Origin: Agreia sp. Leaf283
GTDB lineage: Bacteria; Actinomycetota; Actinomycetes; Actinomycetales; Microbacteriaceae
NCBI RefSeq assembly: GCF_001422485.1
Contig: NZ_LMNF01000002.1
Coordinates: 445,949 to 509,948, forward strand
Direction: 5' to 3'
DNA length: 64,000 nucleotides
Position numbers and translations under genes: made by a program. Positions 1 to 7,318 of the stretch are shown here, one piece after another. The first letter of the stretch is position 1, and every line of letters starts with the position of its first letter. The notes beneath the pieces are model-generated. The model ran no database searches and was not told the origin of the DNA. It saw nothing but the letters and a program-made list of their open reading frames with translations.

Positions 1-37
1 CCGCGCCCACCAGAAAGGTGCGACGATCCACGGTCAT
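1..37 (-). CDS. N-terminus of a Tat-type exported or lipoprotein gene (cut by window edge)
   Basis: Only the first 12 codons are in the window, read leftwards from an ATG at 37: MTVDRRTFLVGA. The RR-T-F-L-V pattern right after the start resembles a twin-arginine signal peptide, so the product is probably exported. A purine-rich CGGAG lies about 9 bases upstream of the ATG and could be its ribosome binding site. The gene runs off the left edge and its function cannot be told from this piece. Confidence 0.55.
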   Translation of the reverse strand, partial: MTVDRRTFLVGA

Positions 38-65
38 TGCATCTGCTCCGATACTCGGGCGCGCG

Positions 66-641
66 TCACTGCGCGGAGAGGTCGGGCAGCCTGATCGGAC
101 GAGACATGGGAGGGAGGTCGTTCACCCTCTCGAATGCGGGGCGGAGCTCCGACAGCCAGACGTCGTATCCGGCCTCGTTGAGATGCAGCCGGTCATCGGT
201 GTAGTCGGCCTTCAATTCGCCGTCGGCATCGGCCATCGCTGGCCACAGATCGAGATAGTGCACCCTCTGGGTTGCAGCGAACTGCCAGATGTGACGGTTG
301 ATCTCTCTGATGTTCTCTGCGTACTCGCGCCCACGGGGAAGGACGGACTGCAGCAGGATGCGTGCGTCCGGCAGCTCCTGGTGCAGGCGCACGAGGGCGC
401 TCTCGATGTTGCGGACGATGCGCTCGATGCCGCGACGCTCCGCCAGGTCGTTCGTTCCGATGAGGAGCACGACCGTCTGCGGGTCGCTCTCGATCAATGC
501 ATCGAGTCTCTCGAGAAGCCCATCGGTCGTCTCACCGTCGACTCCGAAGTTGCGGGCATCGACATCGGCGAACCACTCCTGCCAGGCTCCTGCTGCGGTA
601 ATGCTGTCTCCGACGAATGCGGTCACAGGCTTGTCAGTCAT
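66..641 (-). CDS. SGNH/GDSL-type hydrolase
   Basis: A 191-residue serine hydrolase of the SGNH fold, a family of esterases, lipases and deacetylases. Block I is GDSIT at residues 11-15, with Ser13 the expected nucleophile. Gly33 (NFGVDG) fits block II, GTND at 62-65 gives the block III Asn, and DDRLHLN at 149-155 holds the Asp150/His153 pair of block V. There is no signal peptide, so it is probably cytoplasmic. It has a conventional Shine-Dalgarno, GGAGG at 646-650, four bases before the ATG. The substrate cannot be predicted. Confidence 0.85.
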   Translation of the reverse strand: MTDKPVTAFVGDSITAAGAWQEWFADVDARNFGVDGETTDGLLERLDALIESDPQTVVLLIGTNDLAERRGIERIVRNIESALVRLHQELPDARILLQSVLPRGREYAENIREINRHIWQFAATQRVHYLDLWPAMADADGELKADYTDDRLHLNEAGYDVWLSELRPAFERVNDLPPMSRPIRLPDLSAQ

Positions 642-667
642 CGTGCCTCCGTAAGTGCTCTTCAGAC

Positions 668-673
668 ATGATA
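668..673 (-). promoter_or_regulatory. Candidate -10 for the SGNH hydrolase gene
   Basis: TATCAT on the minus strand. Transcription starting 6-7 bases downstream would give a leader of about 20 nt that carries the GGAGG ribosome binding site. No convincing -35 is visible. Confidence 0.3.
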
Positions 674-678
674 CGCGG

Positions 679-696
679 CACCCCTTTCAGGGGGTG
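679..696. terminator. Small hairpin across the 3' end of the SDR gene
   Basis: CACCCC (679-684) pairs with GGGGTG (691-696) around a 6-nt loop that contains the TGA stop (687-689) of the SDR/DUF2867 gene. There is no T-tract, so termination is only a possibility. Confidence 0.25.
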
Positions 697-2219
697 GGAA
701 CCACCTCCGGCGGAGACGACACTTCAGCGCCCCGATCACGGGTCGCCTTCTCCGCCGTCGCCGTGATGCGATTCGCCATGCCGTTGAAGATCACGCCGTG
801 GAACGGGAGGATGGCGAACCAGTACAGACGGCCTCCCAGGCCGCGGGGAAAGAACACGGCGCGCTGGTCGTAGACGGACCCGTGCCCGTCTTCGGCGGCG
901 GTGGCGCGCATCTCGAGCCAGGCGAGGCCGGGAACCTTCATCTCCGCTCGAAGCCGCAGGAGCGACCCACGGTCGATCGCCTCCACCCTCCAGAAATCGA
1001 GCGCGTCTCCGCTGTGCAGCTCCGTGGCACTGCGACGTCCGCGGCGCAGACCGACGCCGCCGACCAGCTTGTCCATCCAGCCCCGGGCGGCCCACGCGAG
1101 GGGGAATGAATACCACCCGTTGTCGCCCCCGATGCCCTCGATGACCTTCCAGAGCTCGGATGCGCTTGCGCCGCTCCTCCGCTGCTTGACATCGAGATAG
1201 ACCGTGTGACCGGCCCACTCCGGGTCAGAAGGCAGCGGGTCGCTCGCCGCGCCCCGCACGACGGCGTTCTGCCAGCTCGTCTCGACCTCGCCCGCCTTCA
1301 TCTTGCCGAGCGCGAGACGAACGGCACGCCGGTACGAGGTGAGTCCCCCCTCGGGATCGGGGATCAGCTTTCGGATGTCTTCGTCGTGCGCCACGCAGTC
1401 GAACTGCAGCGAGGCGATGATGGGCACGGCGAGAGCACGAGGAATCGGCGTGACGAGGTTCACCCACTGCGATGCGAGCCACGGGGTCATCACCGGCAGC
1501 GCGGCGATCGGCCGTTGCTTCAGGCCCGCCTCGAGGGCGTATCCGTTCATCATCTGGCCGTACCGCAGCACATCCGGCCCGCCGATGTCGAACGCCCGGT
1601 TGACCTCGGACGGCACGGAGGCAGCGTGGACGAGGTAGTAGAGCACGTCGCGCACGGCGATGGGCTGGATACGGTTGCGCACCCAGCGCGGGGCCGGCAT
1701 GTAGGGAAGCACGTCGGTCAGATGGCGCACCATCTCGAACGACGTCGACCCGGAGCCGATGATGACCCCGGCCTGCAGCGCGATGGTGGGCACGCCCGAG
1801 GCGAGCAGGATCTCGCCGACGCGCTTGCGGCTCTCCAGGTGCTCCGACAGGCGGCCCTCCACGGGGTGCAGACCGCCGAGATAGACGATGCGCTTCACGC
1901 CGGAGGCCTTCGCCGCGCGGGCGGTGTTCAGGGCTGCCCGCTCCTCCTGCTCGCGGAAGTGTCCGGGCCTGCCCATGGAGTGCACGAGGTAGTAGAGAAC
2001 CTCGACGCCCTCGGTGGCTGCGGGCAGCGTCGACGCATCGTCGAGGTCGCCCGTGGCGATCTCGACGTCTGAGGCCCAGGGAACGTCGGTGAGCTTGAGG
2101 GGGTCGCGCACCAGGACGCGCACGCGGAATCCGGCGTCGATGAGGCGGGGCACGAGCCTGCCCCCGACGTACCCCGTCGCGCCGGTGACGAGGACGAGGG
2201 GCAGAGCAGAGGAATCCAT
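687..2219 (-). CDS. NAD(P)-binding SDR-like protein with C-terminal DUF2867 domain
   Basis: 510 residues. The N-terminal half is an atypical short-chain dehydrogenase/NmrA-like Rossmann domain, with the dinucleotide-binding motif TGATGYVGG at 12-20 and a YLGGLHP stretch near 115. The second half, from about residue 300, matches the DUF2867 style (SRPBCC-like, ending in a short hydrophobic segment near LYWFAILPFHGVIFNG). This fusion is common in Actinobacteria and is usually annotated as an NAD-dependent epimerase/DUF2867 protein of unknown substrate. The ATG at 2219 is preceded by TACCGT with a 6-nt spacer and no Shine-Dalgarno, so it is probably leaderless. Confidence 0.85.
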   Translation of the reverse strand: MDSSALPLVLVTGATGYVGGRLVPRLIDAGFRVRVLVRDPLKLTDVPWASDVEIATGDLDDASTLPAATEGVEVLYYLVHSMGRPGHFREQEERAALNTARAAKASGVKRIVYLGGLHPVEGRLSEHLESRKRVGEILLASGVPTIALQAGVIIGSGSTSFEMVRHLTDVLPYMPAPRWVRNRIQPIAVRDVLYYLVHAASVPSEVNRAFDIGGPDVLRYGQMMNGYALEAGLKQRPIAALPVMTPWLASQWVNLVTPIPRALAVPIIASLQFDCVAHDEDIRKLIPDPEGGLTSYRRAVRLALGKMKAGEVETSWQNAVVRGAASDPLPSDPEWAGHTVYLDVKQRRSGASASELWKVIEGIGGDNGWYSFPLAWAARGWMDKLVGGVGLRRGRRSATELHSGDALDFWRVEAIDRGSLLRLRAEMKVPGLAWLEMRATAAEDGHGSVYDQRAVFFPRGLGGRLYWFAILPFHGVIFNGMANRITATAEKATRDRGAEVSSPPEVVPTP

Positions 2220-2225
2220 GTGCTC

Positions 2226-2231
2226 ACGGTA
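2226..2231 (-). promoter_or_regulatory. -10 hexamer TACCGT, leaderless start of the SDR gene
   Basis: Spacer GAGCAC (6 nt), then ATG at 2219. The start codon falls where transcription should begin. Confidence 0.5.
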
Positions 2232-2252
2232 CGACCCGCCGGCGGGCAGAGG

Positions 2253-2280
2253 CGAGGCATTGACACCGAGGCATTGACAC
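2253..2280. repeat. Perfect 14-bp tandem duplication
   Basis: CGAGGCATTGACAC occurs twice back to back (2253-2266 and 2267-2280) in the gap between the SRPBCC gene stop and the SDR gene start. Each copy contains TTGACA on the plus strand, a perfect -35 sequence, but no matching plus-strand -10 leads into a gene. Confidence 0.8.
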
Positions 2281-2757
2281 TCAGCCGCCGGGGCTCCGGT
2301 TCCACTCGACGGGTCTGCCCCGCAGCAGCTGCCCCAGATCGACGAGCCTGGCCCGCCAGAATGCGCGCACCGTGCGCTGCTCGTCTGCGGTGAGAAAGGA
2401 CTCGTGCCTCACGCGCACGACGCTCTCCGAGTTGCCCGCCGCCTCAAGAGCGCCGTCGTGCGCAGCCACTGTGAACTCGAGGAGCGTGTGGGGTGCGAAG
2501 CTCACGAGCAGTCGACCGTCGGGAACGATCTCTTCGATCGTTCCGAACCAGTCGGCCTCGTGCGGTTCGTGCGTGGGCCACACGACGGAATACCCGCCGC
2601 CCACGCGCTCGTCGATCAGGAGATGCGCGAGCCAGCCGTCGGCGAGCACGGGGTCGACGAAGCAGTGCCAGACGATCGACGGAGCGAACGGGAGCACGAC
2701 CGACTGGTCGACGACACGGCGGGGCCTGGGGGCGGCTGCGGACGCGTCGAACACCAT
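2281..2757 (-). CDS. SRPBCC (AHSA1-like) family protein
   Basis: 158 residues with the layout of the START-like AHSA1 fold. It begins with a basic strand (RRVVDQSVVLPFAPSIVWHC), continues with a WLAHLLIDERVGGGYSV segment and a GTIEEIVPDGRLLVSF strand, and ends in a C-terminal helix (RAFWRARLVDLGQLL). Members bind small hydrophobic ligands or act as co-chaperones, and nothing here points to a ligand. Nothing suggests export. It is transcribed in the same direction as the downstream SDR/DUF2867 gene but has its own leaderless-type promoter, TATCGT six bases before the ATG. Confidence 0.8.
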   Translation of the reverse strand: MVFDASAAAPRPRRVVDQSVVLPFAPSIVWHCFVDPVLADGWLAHLLIDERVGGGYSVVWPTHEPHEADWFGTIEEIVPDGRLLVSFAPHTLLEFTVAAHDGALEAAGNSESVVRVRHESFLTADEQRTVRAFWRARLVDLGQLLRGRPVEWNRSPGG

Positions 2758-2763
2758 GCCCTC

Positions 2764-2769
2764 ACGATA
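2764..2769 (-). promoter_or_regulatory. -10 hexamer TATCGT, leaderless start of the SRPBCC gene
   Basis: Spacer GAGGGC (6 nt), then ATG at 2757. The spacer contains GAGGG but is too close to act as a Shine-Dalgarno. Confidence 0.5.
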
Positions 2770-2827
2770 TCCGGCCCTTCCGACAGCACCCGTGCCAGGC
2801 TTTCACCGCATGGCGGGCGAGGTGCCC

Positions 2828-2833
2828 TAGGCT
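2828..2833 (+). promoter_or_regulatory. -10 hexamer TAGGCT, leaderless start of the ROK gene
   Basis: Spacer GGTTCG (6 nt), then GTG at 2840. This is one of six identical TAGGCT-N6-start arrangements in the window. Confidence 0.6.
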
Positions 2834-2839
2834 GGTTCG

Positions 2840-3817
2840 GTGCCAGCAGAGAGCCTGAATCCGACCGCGTCGATCTCCGAGCCGACGGAGCGTTCCACGG
2901 GCGTTGTGCTCGCCGTCGACTTCGGCGGGACAAAGGTCGAGTCGGCCCTGGTCGACGAGAACGGAACCCTTCTCGAGGGCAGCCGTTTCCGGCATCCGAC
3001 GGGCCGCGACCGTTCCGCCGATGAACTCGCAGAAGCCGTCTCCTCCGTGTGCAGGTCCTCGCTCCAGGCCCTGGATGAAGGGCTCACCATCCGCGGCATC
3101 GGAATCGGCGCTGCCGGGCCCATCGATCGCGAGAAGGGGCTCGTCTCCCCCGTCAACCTCCAGGTATGGCGCGACTTTCCGCTGCGCGACACCGTCGCCG
3201 CGGTCGCCCGCGAGTTCGGGCACTCGGCCCCGGCCGTGCTGCGCCTCGACGGCCTCTGCATCACCCTGGCCGAGAACTGGGTGGGCGCCGGCCGAGGCCG
3301 CGACAACATGATGGGCATGATCGTGTCGACCGGTGTCGGCGGCGGCGTCATCTCCGGCGGCTCCGTCGTCGCCGGGTTCTCCGGTAACGCGGGCCACATC
3401 GGGCAGCTCGAGGTTCCCGGTTTCACCGACGTGGATGCCCCATGCACGCTCGAGGAGATCGCCGCCGGTCCGCACACGGTCGCGTGGGCGCAGGCCCGAG
3501 GATTCGAGGGCGAGACCGGTGAGGACCTCGCCCGCGCCTACGCGGCGAGGGATCGCATCGCCGTGGCGGCCGTGACCCGCAGCGGAACGGCCATCGGCCG
3601 GGCTATTGCATCCGTCTCGACCCTGCTCGACCTCGAGGTCGTGGTGATCGGCGGCGGTTTCGCGCGCGTCTCCCCCGACCTGTTCGACATCATCCGCACG
3701 GCGATCGACCGCTACTCGCGCTTCGACTACGCGCGCCGCGTCGAGGTGCTTCCCACCGGCCTCGACACCGACGGTCCGCTGATCGGTGCCGCGGCCCTCG
3801 TGTACCGCTCGGTCTGA
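2840..3817 (+). CDS. ROK family protein (sugar kinase-like)
   Basis: 325 residues of the ROK (repressor, ORF, kinase) family without an N-terminal DNA-binding domain, so a kinase rather than a repressor is expected. The phosphate-binding loop DFGGTKVESALV lies at 27-38, and STGVGGGVISGG forms the second nucleotide loop. An LDG segment before LCITLAENW supplies the likely catalytic Asp. Unlike most ROK kinases, it lacks the zinc signature CxCGxxGCxE: the equivalent stretch reads VDAPCTLEEIAAGP, with a single Cys. The sugar substrate (glucose, N-acetylmannosamine or other) is not predictable. The GTG start is set by a leaderless promoter. Confidence 0.8.
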   Translation: MPAESLNPTASISEPTERSTGVVLAVDFGGTKVESALVDENGTLLEGSRFRHPTGRDRSADELAEAVSSVCRSSLQALDEGLTIRGIGIGAAGPIDREKGLVSPVNLQVWRDFPLRDTVAAVAREFGHSAPAVLRLDGLCITLAENWVGAGRGRDNMMGMIVSTGVGGGVISGGSVVAGFSGNAGHIGQLEVPGFTDVDAPCTLEEIAAGPHTVAWAQARGFEGETGEDLARAYAARDRIAVAAVTRSGTAIGRAIASVSTLLDLEVVVIGGGFARVSPDLFDIIRTAIDRYSRFDYARRVEVLPTGLDTDGPLIGAAALVYRSV

Positions 3818-3839
3818 TCGCACCCCGCCCACCTGCAAC

Positions 3840-3866
3840 GGCCTCGACCTGTCGACAGGTCAGGCC
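3840..3866. terminator. Strong inverted repeat between convergent ROK and ribF genes
   Basis: GGCCT-C-GACCTGTC pairs with GACAGGTC-AGGCC, a 13-bp stem with one bulged C around a continuous 16-bp palindrome at 3846-3861. It lies between two converging genes and covers the ribF stop codon, as expected of a bidirectional terminator. There is no T-tract on either side. Confidence 0.5.
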
Positions 3867-4789
3867 AGGAGACGCCTGACCTGCTGCACGTCGTCGTTCA
3901 TCTGCGCGATGAGCGGCCCGACGCCGGTGTACTTGACCATGCCCCGAATGCGATGGGTGAACTCGACGTCGACGACGTGGTCGTAGAGGTCGATGTCCTG
4001 GTCGAGGACGAAGGCCTCGACCTGCTTCTGCGGAACGCCGGTGAAAGTGGGGTTGTTTCCCACCGAGATCGCCGCCCTGTAGCGCACACCCTGGTCGGTC
4101 AGCCATCCGGCGTAGACGCCGTCGGCCGGGATCAGCCCCTGCGACTCTGGCGACAGGTTGGCCGTGGGGAATCCCAGTTCACGCCCGCGGGCGGCGCCGT
4201 GCACCACGACCCCGCGCACCGTGGGAGTGTGCTCGAGAAGGCCGGCGGCACCCTCGACATCGCCGTCGCGCAGCAGCTCCCTGATCCAGGTGGACGATAC
4301 GCGGCGGTCGTCCTCCAGCCGCACGTCCTCGATCAGTTCGACGGTGAAGTCGTTGGCCTCGCCGAGGCGTCGGAGGGCGTCGACGTCGCCGGTGCCGCGC
4401 ACGCCGAAGCGGAAGTCCCTGCCCACGAGCACGACCTTGGCGTGCAGGGCGTCGACGAGGATGCGGGAGACGAACTCCTCGGGTGTCTGGTCGGCGAACG
4501 GCCTGTCGAACGCCACGACCAGTGCCGCTTCGACTCCCGTCGACGACAGCAGTTCGAGCTTGCGCTCCGTGCCCACGAGAGTCGCGGGGCAACTGCCCGG
4601 CGCCAGAAGCTCGAGCGGGTGGCGGTCGAAGGTCACGACGACACTGCTGAGGTCGTTTCGTGCCGCCACGTCGAGGAGCTGCCGGATGACGGCCCGATGG
4701 CCGGCGTGCACCCCGTCGAACTTGCCTATCGTGACGGCTGAGCGCTCCCGGTCTATCGACACGGACTCAAGGTCGGTGAAGATCTTCAC
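3860..4789 (-). CDS. ribF: Bifunctional riboflavin kinase / FAD synthetase
   Basis: 309 residues. It converts riboflavin to FMN and then to FAD. The N-terminal FAD synthetase (nucleotidyltransferase) domain has GKFDGVHAGHRAVIRQ near residue 22 and GRDFRFGVRGTGDV near 120. The C-terminal flavokinase domain has GRELGFPTANL near 200 and GVYAGWL. Length is normal for the family. The GTG start overlaps the stop of the upstream membrane protein gene by four bases (GTGA), so the two are translationally coupled. The grouping truB-small membrane proteins-ribF is a variant of the widespread truB-ribF pairing. Confidence 0.95.
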   Translation of the reverse strand: MKIFTDLESVSIDRERSAVTIGKFDGVHAGHRAVIRQLLDVAARNDLSSVVVTFDRHPLELLAPGSCPATLVGTERKLELLSSTGVEAALVVAFDRPFADQTPEEFVSRILVDALHAKVVLVGRDFRFGVRGTGDVDALRRLGEANDFTVELIEDVRLEDDRRVSSTWIRELLRDGDVEGAAGLLEHTPTVRGVVVHGAARGRELGFPTANLSPESQGLIPADGVYAGWLTDQGVRYRAAISVGNNPTFTGVPQKQVEAFVLDQDIDLYDHVVDVEFTHRIRGMVKYTGVGPLIAQMNDDVQQVRRLLA

Positions 4790-5235
4790 GACGCGGTGCC
4801 CTTCGGCTCACGAGACGGCCGGTGCGCCCTCAGCCAGAGCATGCCGAGCACCGGCAGCACCAGGGGGATGAAGAGGTAGCCGTTGCCGAACCAGGACCAC
4901 ACCGACGGGCGGGCGAAGTACTCGGGGTGGGTGAGGCTCAGCGTTCCGACCACCAGCACGCCGACGAGCTCGAAAGTGATCGTCGTCCATGCGACCCGGT
5001 ACCACGCGCGGCCCGGCGCGATGAGGGCGATCGTCGCCACGATGTAGACGACGCTCGCGAGAGCCGAGAGCCAATAGGCGAGCGACACGGGCTCGGAATC
5101 GCGGACGAGACCGGCGATCTGCACGAACGATCTGCCCGTTGCTCCGAGGGCGAGGATGCCGTAGACCACGATGAGCACTCGTCCGACTCCTGAGGAGCGG
5201 CCTGTGCGTTGTGCGATTGTCTTGTCCTGTGCCAT
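4786..5235 (-). CDS. Small integral membrane protein, unknown function
   Basis: 149 residues with four predicted membrane segments (about 18-40, 52-74, 81-103 and 118-138), a basic N-terminus and a basic C-terminus (RAHRPSREPKG). No catalytic motif is visible. It overlaps ribF by four bases, which suggests one transcript, but there is no functional clue. TAAACT at 5245-5250 lies nine bases before the ATG, so the transcript would have almost no leader. Confidence 0.7.
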   Translation of the reverse strand: MAQDKTIAQRTGRSSGVGRVLIVVYGILALGATGRSFVQIAGLVRDSEPVSLAYWLSALASVVYIVATIALIAPGRAWYRVAWTTITFELVGVLVVGTLSLTHPEYFARPSVWSWFGNGYLFIPLVLPVLGMLWLRAHRPSREPKGTAS

Positions 5236-5244
5236 GGCCGATTC

Positions 5245-5250
5245 AGTTTA
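5245..5250 (-). promoter_or_regulatory. Candidate -10 TAAACT for the small membrane protein and ribF
   Basis: Nine bases separate the hexamer from ATG 5235. Transcription 6-7 bases downstream of the hexamer would leave a 2-3 nt leader. Confidence 0.4.
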
Positions 5251-5298
5251 CCGGTGCCGCGGCCCTGCCCGACGCGTCCGATGCGCCCGATGTGCCGA

Positions 5299-5667
5299 TC
5301 ACGCGAGCTGCACGAACCAGATGACGTTCATGCGGTAGACCATCACGGCGATGGCGAGGCAGACGACGCCCAGCACGACTGTGCTCCACCGGCTGCGCTC
5401 GACGAGCGCCCAGAAGCCGCCGGCGATCGGCAGCAGCAGCGCCGATACCAGATAGGTGTAGAACTCGAGAAGATCCCCGCTCGGCGGGTTGCCCACGGCC
5501 GGAGCCACGATCGCCACCACGAGCTGCACGACGAGCAGGAGCTCGACGAGGGCCGTCGCCCCGAGGGTGATGTCGTTGGGCGCGCGTTTGGCGAAGCCCA
5601 GCACAAGACACAGCACACCGGCGAGGACGGCGACGGCGACCTGCACCGTGGTGAACCACTCGATCAT
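5299..5667 (-). CDS. Small integral membrane protein, unknown function
   Basis: 122 residues with four hydrophobic segments (about 7-27, 36-57, 72-90 and 96-115) that cover most of the chain. Its start overlaps the truB stop by four bases (ATGA), so it is coupled to truB. No motif is recognised. Small membrane proteins of this kind are common beside truB and ribF in Microbacteriaceae, but no role is established. Confidence 0.7.
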   Translation of the reverse strand: MIEWFTTVQVAVAVLAGVLCLVLGFAKRAPNDITLGATALVELLLVVQLVVAIVAPAVGNPPSGDLLEFYTYLVSALLLPIAGGFWALVERSRWSTVVLGVVCLAIAVMVYRMNVIWFVQLA

Positions 5668-6632
5668 GCGTCGACCGGCTTGGTCTGGGGCTCGTCCGAG
5701 GGAAAATTGGCGAGGATCTTCGCGGTGCCGTGCGACACCGCCACCAGGCCCACCAATCTGCCGTCGGGCGCAATCGCGGCGACCGGGCCCGACGCATCCG
5801 GAACATCGCCCAACGCAAGCCTCTTGCCGTGCCCGAGGTCGATCGTCTGCTCCTCGCTCAGCCGCAGCGTCGGAAAGAGCTCCGACGCGGCCTGGGACGG
5901 CGATTGCAGTGCGTCGGCAACGACGACGGTATCGAGGTCGGCCGCCGCCTCGACAGAGAACGGGCCGATGCGAGTGCGGCGCAGCGCGACCAGGTGCCCG
6001 CCCGTGTCGAGGGATGTGCCGAGGTCCCTCGCGAGGGCACGGATGTAGGTTCCCGAGGAGCAGACGACGCGCACCTCGAGGTCGACCACAGGGGCGCCGG
6101 ACGCGCTCGTCGCGGATGTGCGCGAGAGCACCTCGAACTCGCTGACCGTCACGGGACGAGCCTTCAACTGCACGTCGACGCCCTCGCGAACGAGAGCGTA
6201 GGCGCGCTTGCCGTCGACCTTGATGGCGCTCACCGTACTGGGGACCTGCACGATGTCGCCCGTGAGCCGAGCGATCTGCATGTCGATCGTGTCGTCATCC
6301 AGCGCGGCCACGATGCCGGCCGCGGCGGTCGAGACCACCTCGCCCTCCGCATCGTCGGTCGTCGTCGCCTCGCCGAGCCGGATGGTGGCCAGGTACTCCT
6401 TGTCGAGGCCCACGACGAACGTCAGAAGACGCGTCGAGCTGTTGATGCCCAGCACGAGAAGTCCCGTGGCCATCGGATCCAGGGTGCCGGCGTGTCCGAC
6501 CTTGCGGGTGCCCGCCAGACGGCGGGTGGCGGAGACCACGTCGTGGCTCGTCATGCCGCCCGGCTTGTCGACGAGCAGGATGCCGCTGCGGGTGGACGGC
6601 TCGGCTCGGGGGCGGGTGAACGGATCTGGCAC
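5664..6632 (-). CDS. truB: tRNA pseudouridine(55) synthase
   Basis: 322 residues. TruB makes pseudouridine 55 in the T-loop of tRNAs. Family motifs include GILLVDKPGGMTSHDVV near residue 17 and GHAGTLDPMATGLLVLGI near 46, whose Asp is the catalytic nucleophile. VRVVCSSGTYIRALARDLG occurs near 207, followed by a C-terminal PUA-like region. The GTG start at 6632 is chosen because TAGGCT ends six bases upstream and no Shine-Dalgarno is present. The gene is followed by a four-base overlap with the small membrane protein gene. Confidence 0.95.
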   Translation of the reverse strand: MPDPFTRPRAEPSTRSGILLVDKPGGMTSHDVVSATRRLAGTRKVGHAGTLDPMATGLLVLGINSSTRLLTFVVGLDKEYLATIRLGEATTTDDAEGEVVSTAAAGIVAALDDDTIDMQIARLTGDIVQVPSTVSAIKVDGKRAYALVREGVDVQLKARPVTVSEFEVLSRTSATSASGAPVVDLEVRVVCSSGTYIRALARDLGTSLDTGGHLVALRRTRIGPFSVEAAADLDTVVVADALQSPSQAASELFPTLRLSEEQTIDLGHGKRLALGDVPDASGPVAAIAPDGRLVGLVAVSHGTAKILANFPSDEPQTKPVDA

Positions 6633-6638
6633 TCGACA

Positions 6639-6644
6639 AGCCTA
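6639..6644 (-). promoter_or_regulatory. -10 hexamer TAGGCT, leaderless start of truB
   Basis: Spacer TGTCGA (6 nt), then GTG at 6632. Confidence 0.6.
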
Positions 6645-6667
6645 GACGGAGTGTCTGGGCCGACCGC

Positions 6668-7288
6668 TCAGCAGCTGTCTGCGAAGACCCGTCGCGGGAG
6701 GTCGGGGTTCGTGGTGTCGACGATGGCCGTGGCCGCGAAGCGGGGTTCGGCCACGCCCGCGTAGTGGTCGAGCGCCTCGTCGAGAACGACATCGCGCGGT
6801 CGCTGCGGCGTCTCGAGATAGATCGTGTAGTTGAACGTGCCCTGCAGCTCCCGCCGCGCCAGGAACGGACCGGCGACGACGAGGATCGCGTCGGGCGGCG
6901 CCGTTCGCCAGACCGGCTCGATGCTGCGGGATGCCGCCTCGTCGAAGGCGGCCACGACGAACCCGGTGCTTCCGCCCAGCCGGAAGGGGTCGATGAGGAC
7001 CCGCCTGAAGGTCGCGTAGTCGTAACGCTGCTCGTAGTACTCCGACGGGGTCTGACGAGCCCCGACCAGGTCGGTTCGCGGTGTCACGAAATCGTCGATC
7101 GACGCGAACACGGATGCGTGCCCCGCCCGCACGAGGGCGGCCACCAGTTCGCGACCGAACTCCGCCGAACCGACAGCCCCGTCGACGGCGACGACTGCTC
7201 GGCCCCGCCCGTAGTTGTGGGCGATTTCCGAAGCCTGGGCGTCGAAGAATCCGCGGAGCGCTGCGGAGTCTGCGGAGTCTGTGGACAC
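6668..7288 (-). CDS. Uridine kinase-like protein with degenerate P-loop
   Basis: 206 residues with the overall look of the uridine kinase/P-loop NTPase family. It has a first strand plus turn (VVAVDGAVGSAEFG, residues 32-45), a SIDDFVTPR segment and an RYDYATFRRVLIDPF segment as in uridine kinases that read DDFY and DHP. It also has a VVAGPFLARREL strand. The Walker A sequence is broken: where GK[S/T] is expected it reads A42-E43-F44. ATP binding in the normal way is therefore doubtful. The GTG start is set by TAGAAT six bases upstream. It is divergent from mutY, with only 30 bases between the starts. Confidence 0.7.
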   Translation of the reverse strand: MSTDSADSAALRGFFDAQASEIAHNYGRGRAVVAVDGAVGSAEFGRELVAALVRAGHASVFASIDDFVTPRTDLVGARQTPSEYYEQRYDYATFRRVLIDPFRLGGSTGFVVAAFDEAASRSIEPVWRTAPPDAILVVAGPFLARRELQGTFNYTIYLETPQRPRDVVLDEALDHYAGVAEPRFAATAIVDTTNPDLPRRVFADSC

Positions 7289-7294
7289 GCCCCG

Positions 7295-7300
7295 ATTCTA
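7295..7300 (-). promoter_or_regulatory. -10 hexamer TAGAAT, leaderless start of the kinase-like gene
   Basis: Spacer CGGGGC (6 nt), then GTG at 7288. It lies back to back with the mutY -10 (7307-7312), only six bases apart. Confidence 0.6.
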
Positions 7301-7306
7301 CCGAAC

Positions 7307-7312
7307 TAGGCT
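7307..7312 (+). promoter_or_regulatory. -10 hexamer TAGGCT, leaderless start of mutY
   Basis: Spacer GTCACG (6 nt), then GTG at 7319. TGGACA at 7282-7287 is a possible -35 at 19-bp spacing, but it lies inside the first codons of the divergent gene. Confidence 0.6.
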
Positions 7313-7318
7313 GTCACG

